Positions 1 to 9,839 of a DNA stretch of 64,000 nucleotides are shown here, piece after piece. This DNA is from Aliivibrio fischeri (GTDB taxonomy: Bacteria > Pseudomonadota > Gammaproteobacteria > Enterobacterales > Vibrionaceae): the NCBI RefSeq assembly GCF_009727955.1, contig NZ_WOBR01000008.1:62001-126000 (forward strand), written 5' to 3'. Below the pieces are notes generated by a model. The model worked only from the letters and a program-made list of their open reading frames with translations, had not been told where the DNA came from and did not search any database. The first letter of the stretch is position 1. Each line of letters starts with the position of its first letter. The position numbers were made by a program, and so were the translations under genes.

Positions 1-971
1 GTACGAACTTGAGGATAAGCGTAACCCGCTTCACCTAAAATACGCTTTATGTTTTCTTCTAAACTCGTTACCGCAGAGCCGTTGTAAACTTCACCATTTT
101 CAAACGGGATCAGTTTTTTAAACTCTTCTTCTTTTCCAATTAATTCACCTTGGAATTTAACACCGCTGACAGTGTAAGGTTCGCCTTCATCAATAGTTAA
201 AGCGATATACACACCTTTTTTGTCAGGTGAAATAGATACTTGAGTTGAATCAACTTGGAATTTTAAATAACCGCGATCAAGATAATATGAACGTAATGCT
301 TCGATATCACCAGCAAGGACTTGTTTTTGATACTTTTCATCAGCTAAGAAGTTCCACCAAGCAACATCAACATTTAAGTTAAAACGGCTTAATAGTTGCT
401 CATCAGTAAAAACTTCATTTCCAATAAAGTTAATTTGTTGGATCTTTGCCGACACACCTTCGGTGAACACGAATTTAAGGTCTGCACGATTACGAGGAAG
501 TGGCGTTACAACCGCATGTACAGTCGCGTTGTATTTACCCACGCTGTAATAGAAATCTTCTAGCCCTTTTTCAATATTACTTAAGGTTGTTCTATCTAGC
601 GCTTCACCAACTCGAATAGAAGAAGCCTCTAGATTTTGCTGCATCTGCTCTTCTTTGATCGCTTTATTACCAGAGAAAGAGATATTTGCAATCGTTGGAC
701 GTTCAGTTACCTTGATAAGTAATGCATTACCATCACGGAACACTTTTACATCTTCAAAGTTGCCAGATGCAAAAAGAGCCTGAATAACCTGAGCTACATC
801 TTGTTGGCTCATCGTATCACCAACACGAACAGGTGTTTTAAGTAGTGCAGCACCTAATGCAACACGCTGTAATCCCTCAAAGCGTATGTCATCAATAACA
901 AATGTTTCTGCACTGTGCGCTGCAACACTGCCAAACAGCAGTGAGGCAATCAACAATTTTTTCATCGCCAT
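1..971 (-). CDS. bamA: BamA outer-membrane assembly protein, N-terminal part (cut by window edge)
   Basis: Central subunit of the BAM complex, which folds and inserts beta-barrel proteins into the outer membrane. About 323 codons are visible; the rest lies beyond the left edge. The start is [17 protein letters not shown], a signal peptide ending near AHS-AE. POTRA-type repeats follow (for example [17 protein letters not shown] and the [14 protein letters not shown] segment). The C-terminal barrel is not in the window. Two in-frame ATGs, at 971 and 965, are possible; neither has a well-spaced Shine-Dalgarno, so the start is uncertain by two codons. The gene lies 29 bp downstream of rseP, the usual order, so it is probably cotranscribed with rseP and dxr. 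Confidence 0.95.
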   Translation of the reverse strand, partial: MAMKKLLIASLLFGSVAAHSAETFVIDDIRFEGLQRVALGAALLKTPVRVGDTMSQQDVAQVIQALFASGNFEDVKVFRDGNALLIKVTERPTIANISFSGNKAIKEEQMQQNLEASSIRVGEALDRTTLSNIEKGLEDFYYSVGKYNATVHAVVTPLPRNRADLKFVFTEGVSAKIQQINFIGNEVFTDEQLLSRFNLNVDVAWWNFLADEKYQKQVLAGDIEALRSYYLDRGYLKFQVDSTQVSISPDKKGVYIALTIDEGEPYTVSGVKFQGELIGKEEEFKKLIPFENGEVYNGSAVTSLEENIKRILGEAGYAYPQVR

Positions 972-1000
972 AATACGTCTAATAATTCCCTTGCTACTAC

Positions 1001-2359
1001 TTAAAGGCGCATAAAGTCGTTAAATAAAGCTATCGCCATCAATGACATGATCATTGCTGTTCCTACTTTATAACCAATTTCTTGAACTCGTTCCGATACT
1101 GGCTTACGCGTAATCCCTTCAATAGCAAAGAAGAGTAAATGCCCGCCATCCAATACAGGAAGAGGTAATAAGTTAATAATGCCTAAGTTAACACTGATTA
1201 ACGCTAAAAATCCTAAAAATGAGACTAAACCATATTCAGCAGTCGTACCAGCTCCTTTTGCAATAGAGATAGGACCACTCAAGTTATTCAGTGCAACATC
1301 ACCAGTAAAAAGTTTCTTTGTCATGGTGAGGGTTAAATCAATAATATCGCCTGTTTTTGCTAATGCTTTTTCAAACGCGACAATTGGGCCATACTGTTTT
1401 TCATAACGGTAGCCTTCTGGCCACTCTTGATATACAGGAGAAACACCTGCAAATCCGATAACTTTGCCATCTGCAATTTCTTTACTATCTGGTATTAATA
1501 CCAAATCAACAGTTTGACCTTCACGAGAGATAACCAAATCAACCGCTTTACTCGGATTACTTTGTATAACATCAACCATTTCTTGCCATTTCGTTAATGC
1601 ATTACCATTAACTGAAACTAAACGGTCACCAACTAATAAACCCGACTTTTCAGCGGCGCTGTTACTACTAACATTTGCAACATCAAGAGTTAAAGCTGGA
1701 CGATAAGGAAAAAAGCCTAACGATAATAGTGGTGAATCTTTTTCTGGGTCAAAATTCCATTGGGATAAATCCAAACGCTTCGTTACTTCAACACCAATAT
1801 TATTCTCATCACTATAAGTCACAGTCATAGAATCATCACCAATGTGTGACACTATCGCCATGCTTACGGCTTCCCAATCGGATGTTTGGATTCCTGAAAT
1901 GGCTTTTAGTTCAACGCCAGCTTCAATTCCTGCTTGAGAAAAAATAGAACCATCTTCAACTTGGCCTACAACTGGTTTTAATGCGGTTACGCCGATCATA
2001 AAAGCAAGCCAGCATGCAAATACAGCAAATAGGAAATTCGCTATTGGACCAGCAGCAACAATCGCACTGCGCTGCCATAATGGGCGATTATTAAATGCTC
2101 TTTCTTTTTGCTCTTCTGGAACTTCATCAACACGCTCATCTAACATTTTTACGTATCCACCAAGTGGGATCATAGAAATATTATATTCAGTGCCATCTTT
2201 GCCTTTTTTGCTCCAAAGAGATTTGCCAAAACCAATTGAAAATTTCTCAACAATAACACCACAACGGCGTGCTACCCAGAAATGGCCAAATTCATGTACT
2301 GCAACAAGAATACCCAGTGCAATAATGAATGATGCTAAATTCCATAAAAGTTCTGACAT
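1001..2359 (-). CDS. rseP: RseP site-2 intramembrane zinc metalloprotease
   Basis: Inner-membrane protease that makes the second cut in anti-sigma-E factor RseA, releasing sigma-E in the envelope stress response; it also clears signal-peptide remnants. The 452 residues match the family length. Zinc motif HEFGH is at residues 22-26 in the first membrane segment and the second active-site motif LDGGH is at 403-407. Two PDZ-like domains lie between them in the periplasmic part. The start is only 2 bp after the dxr stop, which indicates translational coupling. Downstream bamA is itself a classic sigma-E target, so the neighbourhood links protease and target. Confidence 0.97.
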   Translation of the reverse strand: MSELLWNLASFIIALGILVAVHEFGHFWVARRCGVIVEKFSIGFGKSLWSKKGKDGTEYNISMIPLGGYVKMLDERVDEVPEEQKERAFNNRPLWQRSAIVAAGPIANFLFAVFACWLAFMIGVTALKPVVGQVEDGSIFSQAGIEAGVELKAISGIQTSDWEAVSMAIVSHIGDDSMTVTYSDENNIGVEVTKRLDLSQWNFDPEKDSPLLSLGFFPYRPALTLDVANVSSNSAAEKSGLLVGDRLVSVNGNALTKWQEMVDVIQSNPSKAVDLVISREGQTVDLVLIPDSKEIADGKVIGFAGVSPVYQEWPEGYRYEKQYGPIVAFEKALAKTGDIIDLTLTMTKKLFTGDVALNNLSGPISIAKGAGTTAEYGLVSFLGFLALISVNLGIINLLPLPVLDGGHLLFFAIEGITRKPVSERVQEIGYKVGTAMIMSLMAIALFNDFMRL

Positions 2360-2361
2360 AA

Positions 2362-3564
2362 TTAAACCTTATTAATTGCCTCATCGGCATAACGACGCGC
2401 CATTCTATCTAGGTCAATCAGGCTTTCCAAGCTATCTAGCTCAAGGTTTTGGAAGTTTGCACACACTTTATGCAAAACAGCCTCATTAATTCGAGCGATA
2501 TCTGTAAATTTTATTTTATTGTCTAAAAAGGCAGCAACCGCTTGCTCGTTCGCGGCATTTAGTCCAGTCGTTGCATGTTGACCTAAATAACACGCATCAA
2601 TCGCTAATTTCAAACAAGGGTAGCGAGAAAAGTCAGGAGCTATAAACGTAAACTCTCCAACTTTAGTAAAATCTAAAGGCTCAACTCCGGCATTGACTCT
2701 TTTTGGGTAAGACATGGTACAGGCGATTGGCGTTCTCATATCCGGTAACCCCATTTGTGCCAACACAGAGCCGTCTTTATATTGGACCATTGAATGAATT
2801 ACTGATTGTGGATGAATAACAACCTTTAATTGCTCTTTACTCGCATTGAATAACCAACGAGCTTCAATATATTCAAGACCTTTGTTCATCATCGTCGCTG
2901 AATCGACAGAGATCTTTGGTCCCATAGACCAATTAGGGTGAGCAATTGCCATTTCAGGCGTTACTGCTTCAAGCTCTGATACATTGGTATAACGAAAAGG
3001 ACCACCAGAACCAGTTAATAAAATAGAGCTAACACCGTGCTCCTCTAAATCACAACGCCCTAAATTGGTTTGAATTGATTGCGGTAAACACTGAAAAATA
3101 GCGTTATGCTCACTATCCACTGGCAATAATTCAGCACCGTACTTTTCTACAGCATCAATAAATAACTGCCCTGACATCACTAAAGCTTCTTTATTAGCAA
3201 GCAAAATACGTTTGCCAGCTTTAACTGCCGACATAGTAGGTAGAAGCCCTGCAGCCCCTACAATTGCAGCCATTACAGTATCAACTTCGTCAAGTTGCGC
3301 AATATGACATAAACCGTCTTCACCTGAGAATACTTCAGCATTAATCGCATGAGCTGTTAATCGCTCTTTTAACGCATCAGCAGCAGTTTGACTTGCCATT
3401 GCTACATATTTTGGTTTCCATTCAAGGCATAAATCCAACATTTTATCGACATTAGTACCTGCGCCTAATGCTACAACTTCAAATTGATCGGAGTTTTGTT
3501 TTGCGACTGATAGTGTGCTACTACCAATAGAGCCTGTCGCTCCTAAAATGGTTAACTTGCGCAT
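2362..3564 (-). CDS. dxr: 1-deoxy-D-xylulose 5-phosphate reductoisomerase
   Basis: Catalyses the NADPH-dependent conversion of DXP to 2-C-methyl-D-erythritol 4-phosphate, the first committed step of the MEP isoprenoid pathway in the cytoplasm. The 400-residue length is typical. The nucleotide-binding motif [10 protein letters not shown] is at residues 8-17; the family motifs [20 protein letters not shown] and [10 protein letters not shown] are all present. It is the first gene after a hairpin terminator that separates it from cdsA, and it is followed almost without a gap by rseP. Its product feeds the isoprenoid chain that UppS, encoded just upstream, extends to undecaprenyl diphosphate. Confidence 0.97.
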   Translation of the reverse strand: MRKLTILGATGSIGSSTLSVAKQNSDQFEVVALGAGTNVDKMLDLCLEWKPKYVAMASQTAADALKERLTAHAINAEVFSGEDGLCHIAQLDEVDTVMAAIVGAAGLLPTMSAVKAGKRILLANKEALVMSGQLFIDAVEKYGAELLPVDSEHNAIFQCLPQSIQTNLGRCDLEEHGVSSILLTGSGGPFRYTNVSELEAVTPEMAIAHPNWSMGPKISVDSATMMNKGLEYIEARWLFNASKEQLKVVIHPQSVIHSMVQYKDGSVLAQMGLPDMRTPIACTMSYPKRVNAGVEPLDFTKVGEFTFIAPDFSRYPCLKLAIDACYLGQHATTGLNAANEQAVAAFLDNKIKFTDIARINEAVLHKVCANFQNLELDSLESLIDLDRMARRYADEAINKV

Positions 3565-3593
3565 AATGAAATGACCATGGTGGTTTAAAGATA

Positions 3594-3621
3594 GAAAAAC
3601 GGCAGATAATCCTATCTACCG
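3594..3621 (-). terminator. Rho-independent terminator between cdsA and dxr
   Basis: On the minus strand, a 9-bp stem (CGGTAGATA paired with TATCTGCCG, one G-U) closes a GGAT loop and is followed by five T residues. It sits inside the operon, about 30 bp before the dxr start, so it probably acts as a partial terminator, or dxr has its own promoter. Confidence 0.75.
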
Positions 3622-3642
3622 CATAACTTAAAAATGGATACA

Positions 3643-3660
3643 GTATTTGACGTCAAATAC
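3643..3660. repeat. 18-bp perfect palindrome downstream of cdsA
   Basis: GTATTTGACGTCAAATAC is identical to its reverse complement. It lies 11 bp beyond the cdsA stop codon and 22 bp before the cdsA-dxr terminator hairpin. It could be a dyad protein-binding site or an RNA hairpin; nothing in the sequence decides between these. Confidence 0.6.
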
Positions 3661-3670
3661 CTAATATCAG

Positions 3671-4510
3671 CTAGAAGAAATATAAAAAAGCAAAAACAGG
3701 GAAAGCTGCTGTTAAGCTGTCAATGCGATCTAAAATACCGCCATGACCAGGAATAATCGTACCACTGTCTTTTATTCCTGATGCTCGCTTAAACATACTT
3801 TCTACTAAGTCACCTAAAACAGAGATGATAATTGTTGCAATAAAAATGCCTAGCATTGACGATGTACTTTCAAATTGAATATTGAATGCACTTGCTGCCC
3901 CCCAACCAATAATGATTGCGGTAATCACACCACCAATAAGGCCTTCAATGGTTTTATTTGGGCTAACTGCTGGTGACATTTTACGCTTACCAAATGACTT
4001 ACCAGCAAAATAAGCACCACTATCTGCTGCCCATACTAATAAACAAACGAGTAATACAAGTTTAGCGCCATAATAGCTATCTAACATATAGTGATCAGCT
4101 CGAAGTAATAAAATACTCCATAGGAAAGGAATCATGGTTAGCCAACCGAAAATATGCTTTAAAGGTAAGTTGCTATGCCATAATTTTTTGCTGTTTGGGA
4201 AAGTAAGTACTAACCCCGATGCAATTAACCACCATGTAAAACCAACTAATAGTATTATTTGATGTTCATTACTAGGTATTGTCAGTTCTAACGTTGATGT
4301 TGGAAGAAAAAACAGAGACGCTGCTAAGACAGCAACAGAAGGGATAATAGCTAAATAGCGAGATTTTGATTCTGTAAACTGAGTCCACTCCCAGAATCCA
4401 ACCAATGTAATTGCTGTGATAGCAATTAAGAACCCTTGCATTGGCAACATGAAGATCCCTGCAATAACAAGGGGCGCCAAAATAAGAGCAGTAATAATAC
4501 GCTGTTTCAA
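3671..4510 (-). CDS. cdsA: Phosphatidate cytidylyltransferase
   Basis: Integral inner-membrane enzyme making CDP-diacylglycerol from phosphatidic acid and CTP, the precursor of all phospholipids. It has 279 residues with about seven or eight hydrophobic segments. The C-terminal family signature occupies roughly residues 238-264 and includes SMFKRASGIKDSG followed by PGHGGILDRID. The gene begins 3 bp after the uppS stop, so the two are translationally coupled. Confidence 0.96.
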   Translation of the reverse strand: MKQRIITALILAPLVIAGIFMLPMQGFLIAITAITLVGFWEWTQFTESKSRYLAIIPSVAVLAASLFFLPTSTLELTIPSNEHQIILLVGFTWWLIASGLVLTFPNSKKLWHSNLPLKHIFGWLTMIPFLWSILLLRADHYMLDSYYGAKLVLLVCLLVWAADSGAYFAGKSFGKRKMSPAVSPNKTIEGLIGGVITAIIIGWGAASAFNIQFESTSSMLGIFIATIIISVLGDLVESMFKRASGIKDSGTIIPGHGGILDRIDSLTAAFPVFAFLYFF

Positions 4511-4513
4511 ACT

Positions 4514-5287
4514 TTATTGATCCTTTTCGTTCATTAGAGCTTGGATTTGTTCACCAGTACAACCAAATCGTCTTTCTCGACTAACAAACCAAGCAACAGC
4601 GTCAGCTAAGCTCTGTTCATTAAAATCAGGCCAATATTGGTCAGTGAAATAGAACTCAGCATAAGCCATTTGCCACAACATAAAGTTGCTGATACGACAT
4701 TCACCGCTAGTTCTAATCATCAAATCCACTTCAGGCAAATCTGACATAGTCAGTTTAGATGCGATAAGATTCTCATCAATATCATCTGCCTGTAAATTGC
4801 CTCGTTCCACTTGATATGCGAGGCGGCGTACTGCTTGTGTAATATCCCATTTGCCGCCATAGTTTGCGGCAACGTTTAGTACTAACCCTGTATTTTCAGA
4901 AGTTAATGTTTCCGCTTCAACAATTTTCTTCTGAAGGCGAGAACTAAACTGAGATGTTTCACCAATTATACGCAATTGAATATTATTTTTATGAAGACGT
5001 TTTACTTCACGAGAAAGCACCGTGATAAACAACTCCATTAGAACACTTACTTCTTCTTCAGGTCGACGCCAATTCTCACTACTAAAAGCAAAAAGTGTTA
5101 TGGCATTGATCCCAAGCTTACTGGCTGCTGAAATGGTTTTTCTTACCGCATCAACACCCGCTTTATGACCAAATACACGAGGTTTTCCCTGAGCCTTAGC
5201 CCAACGTCCATTACCATCCATAATTACCGCAATATGCTTAGGTAATACTTCTAATGATAAAAACTCGTTATTAATTTGACTGGTCAT
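4514..5287 (-). CDS. uppS: Undecaprenyl diphosphate synthase (cis-prenyltransferase)
   Basis: Condenses isopentenyl diphosphate units onto farnesyl diphosphate to give C55-PP, the lipid carrier for peptidoglycan and O-antigen. The N-terminal signature [17 protein letters not shown] includes catalytic Asp24; the substrate-binding motifs [11 protein letters not shown] and [19 protein letters not shown] are intact. The Shine-Dalgarno AGGGAG is well spaced before the ATG. It is separated from upstream frr by a terminator hairpin, so uppS-cdsA may have an internal promoter. Confidence 0.97.
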   Translation of the reverse strand: MTSQINNEFLSLEVLPKHIAVIMDGNGRWAKAQGKPRVFGHKAGVDAVRKTISAASKLGINAITLFAFSSENWRRPEEEVSVLMELFITVLSREVKRLHKNNIQLRIIGETSQFSSRLQKKIVEAETLTSENTGLVLNVAANYGGKWDITQAVRRLAYQVERGNLQADDIDENLIASKLTMSDLPEVDLMIRTSGECRISNFMLWQMAYAEFYFTDQYWPDFNEQSLADAVAWFVSRERRFGCTGEQIQALMNEKDQ

Positions 5288-5299
5288 ATAACTCCCTTA

Positions 5300-5333
5300 A
5301 AAATAAAAGCGCTGATGTCTCCACCCAGCGCTT
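5300..5333 (-). terminator. Terminator between frr and uppS
   Basis: On the minus strand, an 8-bp perfect stem (AAGCGCTG / CAGCGCTT) with an 11-nt loop is followed by TTATTTTTAAG. It is positioned after frr and just before the uppS Shine-Dalgarno. Confidence 0.75.
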
Positions 5334-5408
5334 CTTATGGTGTTCGTCGCCGACATCATATCATTAATTTAATGAAAAGATCAGTGAGAACAATGAGCAT
5401 GAAAGCAA

Positions 5409-5966
5409 TTATACTTCCATTAACTCTTTTTCTTTTACTGCAAGTACTTCATCAATACTCTTAACAGCAGCATCTGTTAATTTTTGAATCTCATCTTGTG
5501 CACGACGATCATCATCTTCAGAAATTTCTTTATCTTTAAGAAGAGCTTTCACATCACCATTAGCATCACGACGGATATTACGAACAGCTACACGGCCATT
5601 TTCAGCTTCGCCACGAACAATCTTAACTAGGTCTTTACGACGCTCTTCTGTTAGCGGTGGAAGTGGTACACGGATTACTGTACCCGCTGACATTGGATTT
5701 AGACCAAGATCTGACATCATGATTGCTTTTTCAACAAGACCAGCAAGCTCTTTATCGAAAACCGTAATTGCAAGAGTACGAGAATCTTCAGCTACAACGT
5801 TAGCAACTTGATTTAGAGGTGTTTTTGCACCGTAGTATTCAACTGAAATACCAGATAGAAGACTTGGGTGAGCACGACCTGTACGAACTTTTAACAGGTT
5901 ATTTTTCAGTGCTTCAACACTTTTTTCCATACGCTCTTGCGCATCTTTTTTAATTTCGTTAATCAC
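5409..5966 (-). CDS. frr: Ribosome recycling factor
   Basis: Works with EF-G to split the post-termination ribosome. At 185 residues it has the exact family size. The family segment [12 protein letters not shown] lies near residues 27-38, followed by the [16 protein letters not shown] region and the long helical C-terminus. It is 35 bp downstream of pyrH, the standard bacterial arrangement. Confidence 0.97.
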   Translation of the reverse strand: MINEIKKDAQERMEKSVEALKNNLLKVRTGRAHPSLLSGISVEYYGAKTPLNQVANVVAEDSRTLAITVFDKELAGLVEKAIMMSDLGLNPMSAGTVIRVPLPPLTEERRKDLVKIVRGEAENGRVAVRNIRRDANGDVKALLKDKEISEDDDRRAQDEIQKLTDAAVKSIDEVLAVKEKELMEV

Positions 5967-6001
5967 AAGATCACCTTGATTATTTTTGATTCGTAGGAGA
6001 A

Positions 6002-6733
6002 TTATTCAGCGTTGCTGATCAGTGTGCCTTCAGTTTCACCCATAACTACACGACGTAATGCACCAGGCTTGTTCATGTTAAATACACGAATAGGCATGTT
6101 GTGGTCACGAGCAAGAGTAAACGCTGCTAAGTCCATCACTTTTAATTCTTTTTCAAGAACGCTGTTGTAAGACAGTTTATCATACAATTCTGCATCAGGG
6201 TTAGATACTGGATCAGCAGTAAATACACCATCTACTTTTGTTGCTTTTAAAACAACATCAGCTTCAATTTCAATACCACGTAGACATGCAGCAGAGTCTG
6301 TTGTGAAGAATGGGTTACCTGTACCAGCAGAGAAAATAACAACACGGCCTTGACGTAATTGAGCGATAGCATCAGCCCAGTTGTAATCGTCACACACACC
6401 TTTAAGAGGGATAGCTGACATTACTCGAGCATTTACGTATGCACGGTGTAGTGCATCACGCATCGCTAAGCCATTCATTACAGTAGCTAGCATACCCATG
6501 TGATCACCTACTACACGGTTCATGCCTGCTTCTGCAAGACCTGCACCACGGAAAAGGTTACCACCACCGATAACAACACCAACTTGAACACCAAGCTCGA
6601 TCAACTCTTTTACTTCTTGAGCCATACGATCAAGCGTTGCAGGGTCAATACCAAAACCCTCTTCGCCTTGAAGTGCTTCACCACTAAGTTTTAATAGAAT
6701 ACGCTGATATACTGGTTTCGGGTTCGTCGTCAT
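6002..6733 (-). CDS. pyrH: Uridylate kinase (UMP kinase)
   Basis: Hexameric bacterial UMP kinase phosphorylating UMP to UDP, activated by GTP and inhibited by UTP in the family. It has 243 residues. The amino-acid-kinase fold motifs KLSGEALQG near residue 15 and [16 protein letters not shown] near residue 54 are visible, with the [19 protein letters not shown] substrate region later. The 5' region (6734-6885) follows the tsf terminator and presumably holds a promoter for pyrH-frr. Confidence 0.97.
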   Translation of the reverse strand: MTTNPKPVYQRILLKLSGEALQGEEGFGIDPATLDRMAQEVKELIELGVQVGVVIGGGNLFRGAGLAEAGMNRVVGDHMGMLATVMNGLAMRDALHRAYVNARVMSAIPLKGVCDDYNWADAIAQLRQGRVVIFSAGTGNPFFTTDSAACLRGIEIEADVVLKATKVDGVFTADPVSNPDAELYDKLSYNSVLEKELKVMDLAAFTLARDHNMPIRVFNMNKPGALRRVVMGETEGTLISNAE

Positions 6734-6833
6734 GGATTTTACCTTTTCACTAGAGTTGTCAAAATAACGGTCACCATTTAGTACTGGATTATTTTCTATT
6801 AATAATTCAATAGTAAAAGGTAACAGCTATTCA

Positions 6834-6861
6834 CAAAAAGACCGCAGCATAGCCACGGTCT
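6834..6861 (-). terminator. tsf terminator
   Basis: On the minus strand, AGACCG and CGGTCT form a 6-bp stem around an 11-nt loop that can pair further, followed by TTTTTG. It lies 25 bp after the tsf stop and ends the rpsB-tsf transcription unit. Confidence 0.8.
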
Positions 6862-6885
6862 CTTTCAGTTACAATACAGAAGGGA

Positions 6886-7731
6886 TTAACCTTTTTGTAC
6901 TGCAGCTACTTCATCAGCAAAGCTCATTTCTGCAGCTTTCTCGATACCTTCACCAACTTCTAGACGTACGAAGTTAGATACTGAAGCGCCTTTCTCTTTA
7001 AGAATTTCAGCAACAGTTTTCTTAGGTTCCATGATGAAAGCTTGGCCTGTTAGAGAAACTTCGCCCGTGAATTTCTTCATACGGCCGATAACCATTTTCT
7101 CAGCGATTTCTTGAGGCTTGCCTTCGTTCATAGCGATTTCAACTTGAACAGCTTTTTCTTTTTCTACTACGTCAGCAGGTACGTCAGATGGGTTAACGTA
7201 CTCAGGCTTAGAAGCAGCAACGTGCATAGCGATGTGCTTAAGAGTTTCAGCATCACCTTCACCAGCTACAACAACACCGATTTTCTCGCCGTGACGGTAA
7301 GAAGCTAGTGCAGAACCAGCAACGTATTGTACGCGACGGATGTTGATGTTTTCACCGATTTTAGCTACTAGAGCAACACGAGTTTCTTCGAATTGTGCTT
7401 GAAGTTCTTCAACAGTCGCTTGAGAAGCAACAGCTGCAGCAGCAACTTCTGCAGCGAATGCTGTGAAGTTAGCATCTTTAGCAACGAAATCAGTTTGACA
7501 GTTAACTTCAAGAAGAGCAGCAACGCCGTTTTCTTCTTTGATGATGATTGCGCCTTCAGCAGCAACGTTACCTGCTTTTTTAGCAGCTTTAGCAGCGCCA
7601 GATTTACGCATGTTTTCGATCGCTAGTTCGATATCAGCGTTCGCTTCAACTAGCGCTTTTTTACATTCCATCATGCCAGCGCCAGTGCGCTCACGAAGTT
7701 CTTTTACAAGAGCAGCAGTTACAGTTGCCAT
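6886..7731 (-). CDS. tsf: Elongation factor Ts
   Basis: Guanine-nucleotide exchange factor that regenerates EF-Tu-GTP. I start it at ATG 7731 (281 residues), because a GAGGA Shine-Dalgarno lies 8 nt upstream; the in-frame TTG two codons earlier would be too close to that site. The EF-Tu-contacting motif TDFVAKD is at residues 80-86 and the N-terminal UBA-like segment [15 protein letters not shown] is conserved. It is cotranscribed with rpsB through an attenuator-like hairpin. Codon use is strongly biased, as expected for an abundant translation factor. Confidence 0.97.
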   Translation of the reverse strand: MATVTAALVKELRERTGAGMMECKKALVEANADIELAIENMRKSGAAKAAKKAGNVAAEGAIIIKEENGVAALLEVNCQTDFVAKDANFTAFAAEVAAAAVASQATVEELQAQFEETRVALVAKIGENINIRRVQYVAGSALASYRHGEKIGVVVAGEGDAETLKHIAMHVAASKPEYVNPSDVPADVVEKEKAVQVEIAMNEGKPQEIAEKMVIGRMKKFTGEVSLTGQAFIMEPKKTVAEILKEKGASVSNFVRLEVGEGIEKAAEMSFADEVAAVQKG

Positions 7732-7762
7732 TCTCAATTCCTCAATTTAATTGGTGGAGTTA

Positions 7763-7789
7763 AAAATCAGGGGCCAAATTGGGCCCCTG
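7763..7789 (-). terminator. Attenuator-like hairpin between rpsB and tsf
   Basis: On the minus strand, CAGGGGCC and GGCCCCTG form a very strong 8-bp stem with a 6-nt loop, followed by ATTTTTAAC. It lies between the rpsB stop and the tsf Shine-Dalgarno. Partial termination between rpsB and tsf is known in Escherichia coli, and this would do the same here. Confidence 0.7.
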
Positions 7790-7864
7790 CTAACTATTTC
7801 AGTTTACTACGAAACGAAAAGACTCACTAGGAGCAAATAATAATTTCGACGAATCGAAAAAATA

Positions 7865-8593
7865 TTATTCAGCTTCTACGAAACCGTCTTTTTCAGCTAC
7901 AGCTGCAACGTCTTGGTTACGACCAGACTTAACAGCGTCAGCAGCAGCGTTCAGGTAAAGTTGGATAGCGCGGATTGCGTCATCGTTACCTGGGATAATG
8001 TAGTCAACACCGTCTGGGTTTGAGTTAGTATCAACAACAGCAAATACTGGGATACCTAGGTTGTTTGCTTCTTTAATAGCGATGTGTTCGTGATCAGCAT
8101 CGATAACAAATAACGCGTCTGGAAGACCGTTCATGTTTTTGATACCGCCTAGAGATTTCTCTAGTTTTTCCATATCACGTGTACGCATTAGCGCTTCTTT
8201 CTTAGTTAGTTTCTCAAAAGTACCGTCTTGAGATTGAACTTCGAAGTCTTTTAGACGCTTGATAGATTGACGAACAGTTTTGTAGTTAGTAAGCATGCCA
8301 CCTAACCAACGGTTGTTCACGTAGAACTGGTCGCTGTTGATTGCAGCTTCTTTAACAGCTTCAGATGCAGCGCGCTTAGTACCAACGAAAAGTACTTTAC
8401 CTTTTTTGCTACCGATTTTAGCAAGTTCTGCTAAAGCTTCGTTAAACATTGGTACAGTTTGCTCTAGGTTGATGATATGAACTTTGTTACGAGCACCAAA
8501 GATGAATGGCTTCATTTTTGGGTTCCAGTAACGAGTTTGGTGACCGAAGTGAACACCAGCTTTAAGCATATCGCGCATTGATACAGTTGCCAT
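7865..8593 (-). CDS. rpsB: 30S ribosomal protein S2
   Basis: Late-assembling small-subunit protein needed for S1 binding. It has 242 residues beginning [19 protein letters not shown], the S2 family signature, and contains [18 protein letters not shown] and [16 protein letters not shown]. The Shine-Dalgarno AGAGGAA precedes the ATG. It is the first gene of the rpsB-tsf operon and is read from a long structured leader. Confidence 0.98.
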   Translation of the reverse strand: MATVSMRDMLKAGVHFGHQTRYWNPKMKPFIFGARNKVHIINLEQTVPMFNEALAELAKIGSKKGKVLFVGTKRAASEAVKEAAINSDQFYVNNRWLGGMLTNYKTVRQSIKRLKDFEVQSQDGTFEKLTKKEALMRTRDMEKLEKSLGGIKNMNGLPDALFVIDADHEHIAIKEANNLGIPVFAVVDTNSNPDGVDYIIPGNDDAIRAIQLYLNAAADAVKSGRNQDVAAVAEKDGFVEAE

Positions 8594-8768
8594 TTTGAGA
8601 ATTCCTCTGTTAAATGGGGTTAAGCCTCCACATACCCCGCTAATAATCCGACTCTAATTTAAGATTAGACAATCAAAAAAATGAGCACCCCGGACTGCGT
8701 GTCGGTATGTGTGTGATTTAAAATAAAAGTATAGTTGGTATTGAGAACAACAAATTGTTCATCAATCC
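8594..8768 (-). promoter_or_regulatory. rpsB mRNA leader (candidate S2 autoregulatory region)
   Basis: About 175 nt of untranslated leader lie between the likely promoter and rpsB. On the minus strand a hairpin GGGGT...ACCCC (about 8616-8638) sits just upstream of the Shine-Dalgarno. In gammaproteobacteria S2 represses rpsB-tsf through the leader RNA; the position and structure fit that role, but the full secondary structure was not computed. Confidence 0.5.
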
Positions 8769-8775
8769 GGCGCGC

Positions 8776-8786
8776 TTTATACCATA
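8776..8786 (-). promoter_or_regulatory. rpsB promoter, extended -10 with GC-rich discriminator
   Basis: On the minus strand TATGGTATAAA is followed directly by GCGCGCC. The TATAAA hexamer occupies 8776-8781. The -35 region is weak. An extended -10 with a GC-rich discriminator is the pattern of growth-rate and stringently controlled ribosomal promoters. Confidence 0.65.
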
Positions 8787-8952
8787 AAAACGCTGTTAAA
8801 ATCCACTATTTTTCTCTTATAACTCATTTTTAAAGGATCATTTTACTGATCTAGGTATTCCCATCACCTTATAATTGAAAGATACAGGCCGCCTAGGTAA
8901 ACTTAGATACATTATCGTTTAATACGATTTAATTTTAGATAGAGAAAAGCCC

Positions 8953-9780
8953 ATGTCAGTAAAGATTAAAAACGCTGCAGAAATTGAAAAAATGCGCGTA
9001 GCCGGCCAATTAGCCGCTGAAGTACTTGAAATGATTGAACCTTATGTGAAAGCAGGGGTAACAACAGAAGAACTTGATCAAATTTGTCACAAGCACATTA
9101 CTGAAGTTCAAGGCGCAATCCCTGCTCCGTTAAATTACCATGGTTTCCCTAAATCTATCTGTACGTCAATTAACCACATTGTTTGTCATGGTATTCCTGC
9201 ATCACAAGATGAGCAATACAATGGTTTTGTAAAACCTGCTGTATTAAAAGACGGTGACATCCTGAATATTGATATCACAGTAATCAAAGACGGTTACCAT
9301 GGTGATACTTCTAAGATGTTCTTAGTTGGTGATGTAAGTCCTACAGATAAACGCCTGTGTCTAATTGCACAAGAAAGTTTATATGTTGGTATGCGTAAAG
9401 TTAAACCGGGTGTAAAACTGGGTGAAATTGGTACTGCTATCCAAAAATACATCAAAGGTACAACACCAAAATGTTCTATCGTACGTGATTACTGTGGGCA
9501 TGGTATTGGTTCTGAATTCCATGAAGAACCACAAGTTGTTCATTACAAAAACAGCGATCGTACTGTATTAAAAGCAGGTATGACATTTACTATTGAGCCA
9601 ATGATCAACTTAGGTAAATTCGGCTGTCTTCAAGACGACAACGATGGTTGGACGGTATACACAGGCGACGGTAAAAATACCGCTCAATGGGAACACACTA
9701 TTTTAGTAACCGAAACGGGTTGTGAAGTGTTAACGTTACGTGCTGAAGAAACCATTCCTCGTCACATGAATAACAAATAA
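8953..9780 (+). CDS. map: Methionine aminopeptidase, type I
   Basis: Removes N-terminal methionine from nascent proteins. All five metal ligands can be assigned: Asp107 and Asp118 (NIDITVIKDGYHGD), His183 (CGHGIG), Glu215 (TIEPM) and Glu247 (QWEHT); substrate-contact His79 is in VCHGIP. The 275 residues exceed the E. coli enzyme by about 11, mostly from an inserted loop near residues 84-96. It is divergent from rpsB, the usual gammaproteobacterial neighbourhood, and ends in its own UUCG-loop terminator. Confidence 0.96.
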   Translation: MSVKIKNAAEIEKMRVAGQLAAEVLEMIEPYVKAGVTTEELDQICHKHITEVQGAIPAPLNYHGFPKSICTSINHIVCHGIPASQDEQYNGFVKPAVLKDGDILNIDITVIKDGYHGDTSKMFLVGDVSPTDKRLCLIAQESLYVGMRKVKPGVKLGEIGTAIQKYIKGTTPKCSIVRDYCGHGIGSEFHEEPQVVHYKNSDRTVLKAGMTFTIEPMINLGKFGCLQDDNDGWTVYTGDGKNTAQWEHTILVTETGCEVLTLRAEETIPRHMNNK

Positions 9781-9794
9781 TAAAACACCAAATA

Positions 9795-9823
9795 AACAGA
9801 AGGCTTCGGTCTTCTGTTTTTTT
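9795..9823 (+). terminator. map terminator with UUCG tetraloop
   Basis: AACAGAAGGC and GTCTTCTGTT form a 10-bp stem (one G-U) around TTCG, followed by a run of T residues. It ends only about 17 bp before the glnD start, so glnD expression depends on readthrough or on a promoter inside map. Confidence 0.9.
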
Positions 9824-9839
9824 ATCAGCAAGGATTGCT

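Larger units (their letters stand above)
8594..8952. other. Divergent intergenic region rpsB / map
   Basis: This 359-bp gap holds the rpsB promoter and leader on the minus strand. About 170 bp of AT-rich sequence precedes map on the plus strand, with the Shine-Dalgarno-like AGAGAAA just before the map ATG. No small ORF with a good ribosome binding site was seen. Confidence 0.6.

Noticed and set aside
7368-7626. Frames overlapping tsf on both strands
   Set aside because: They arise from biased codons in tsf; Leu/Ser-rich translations without binding sites are not credible.
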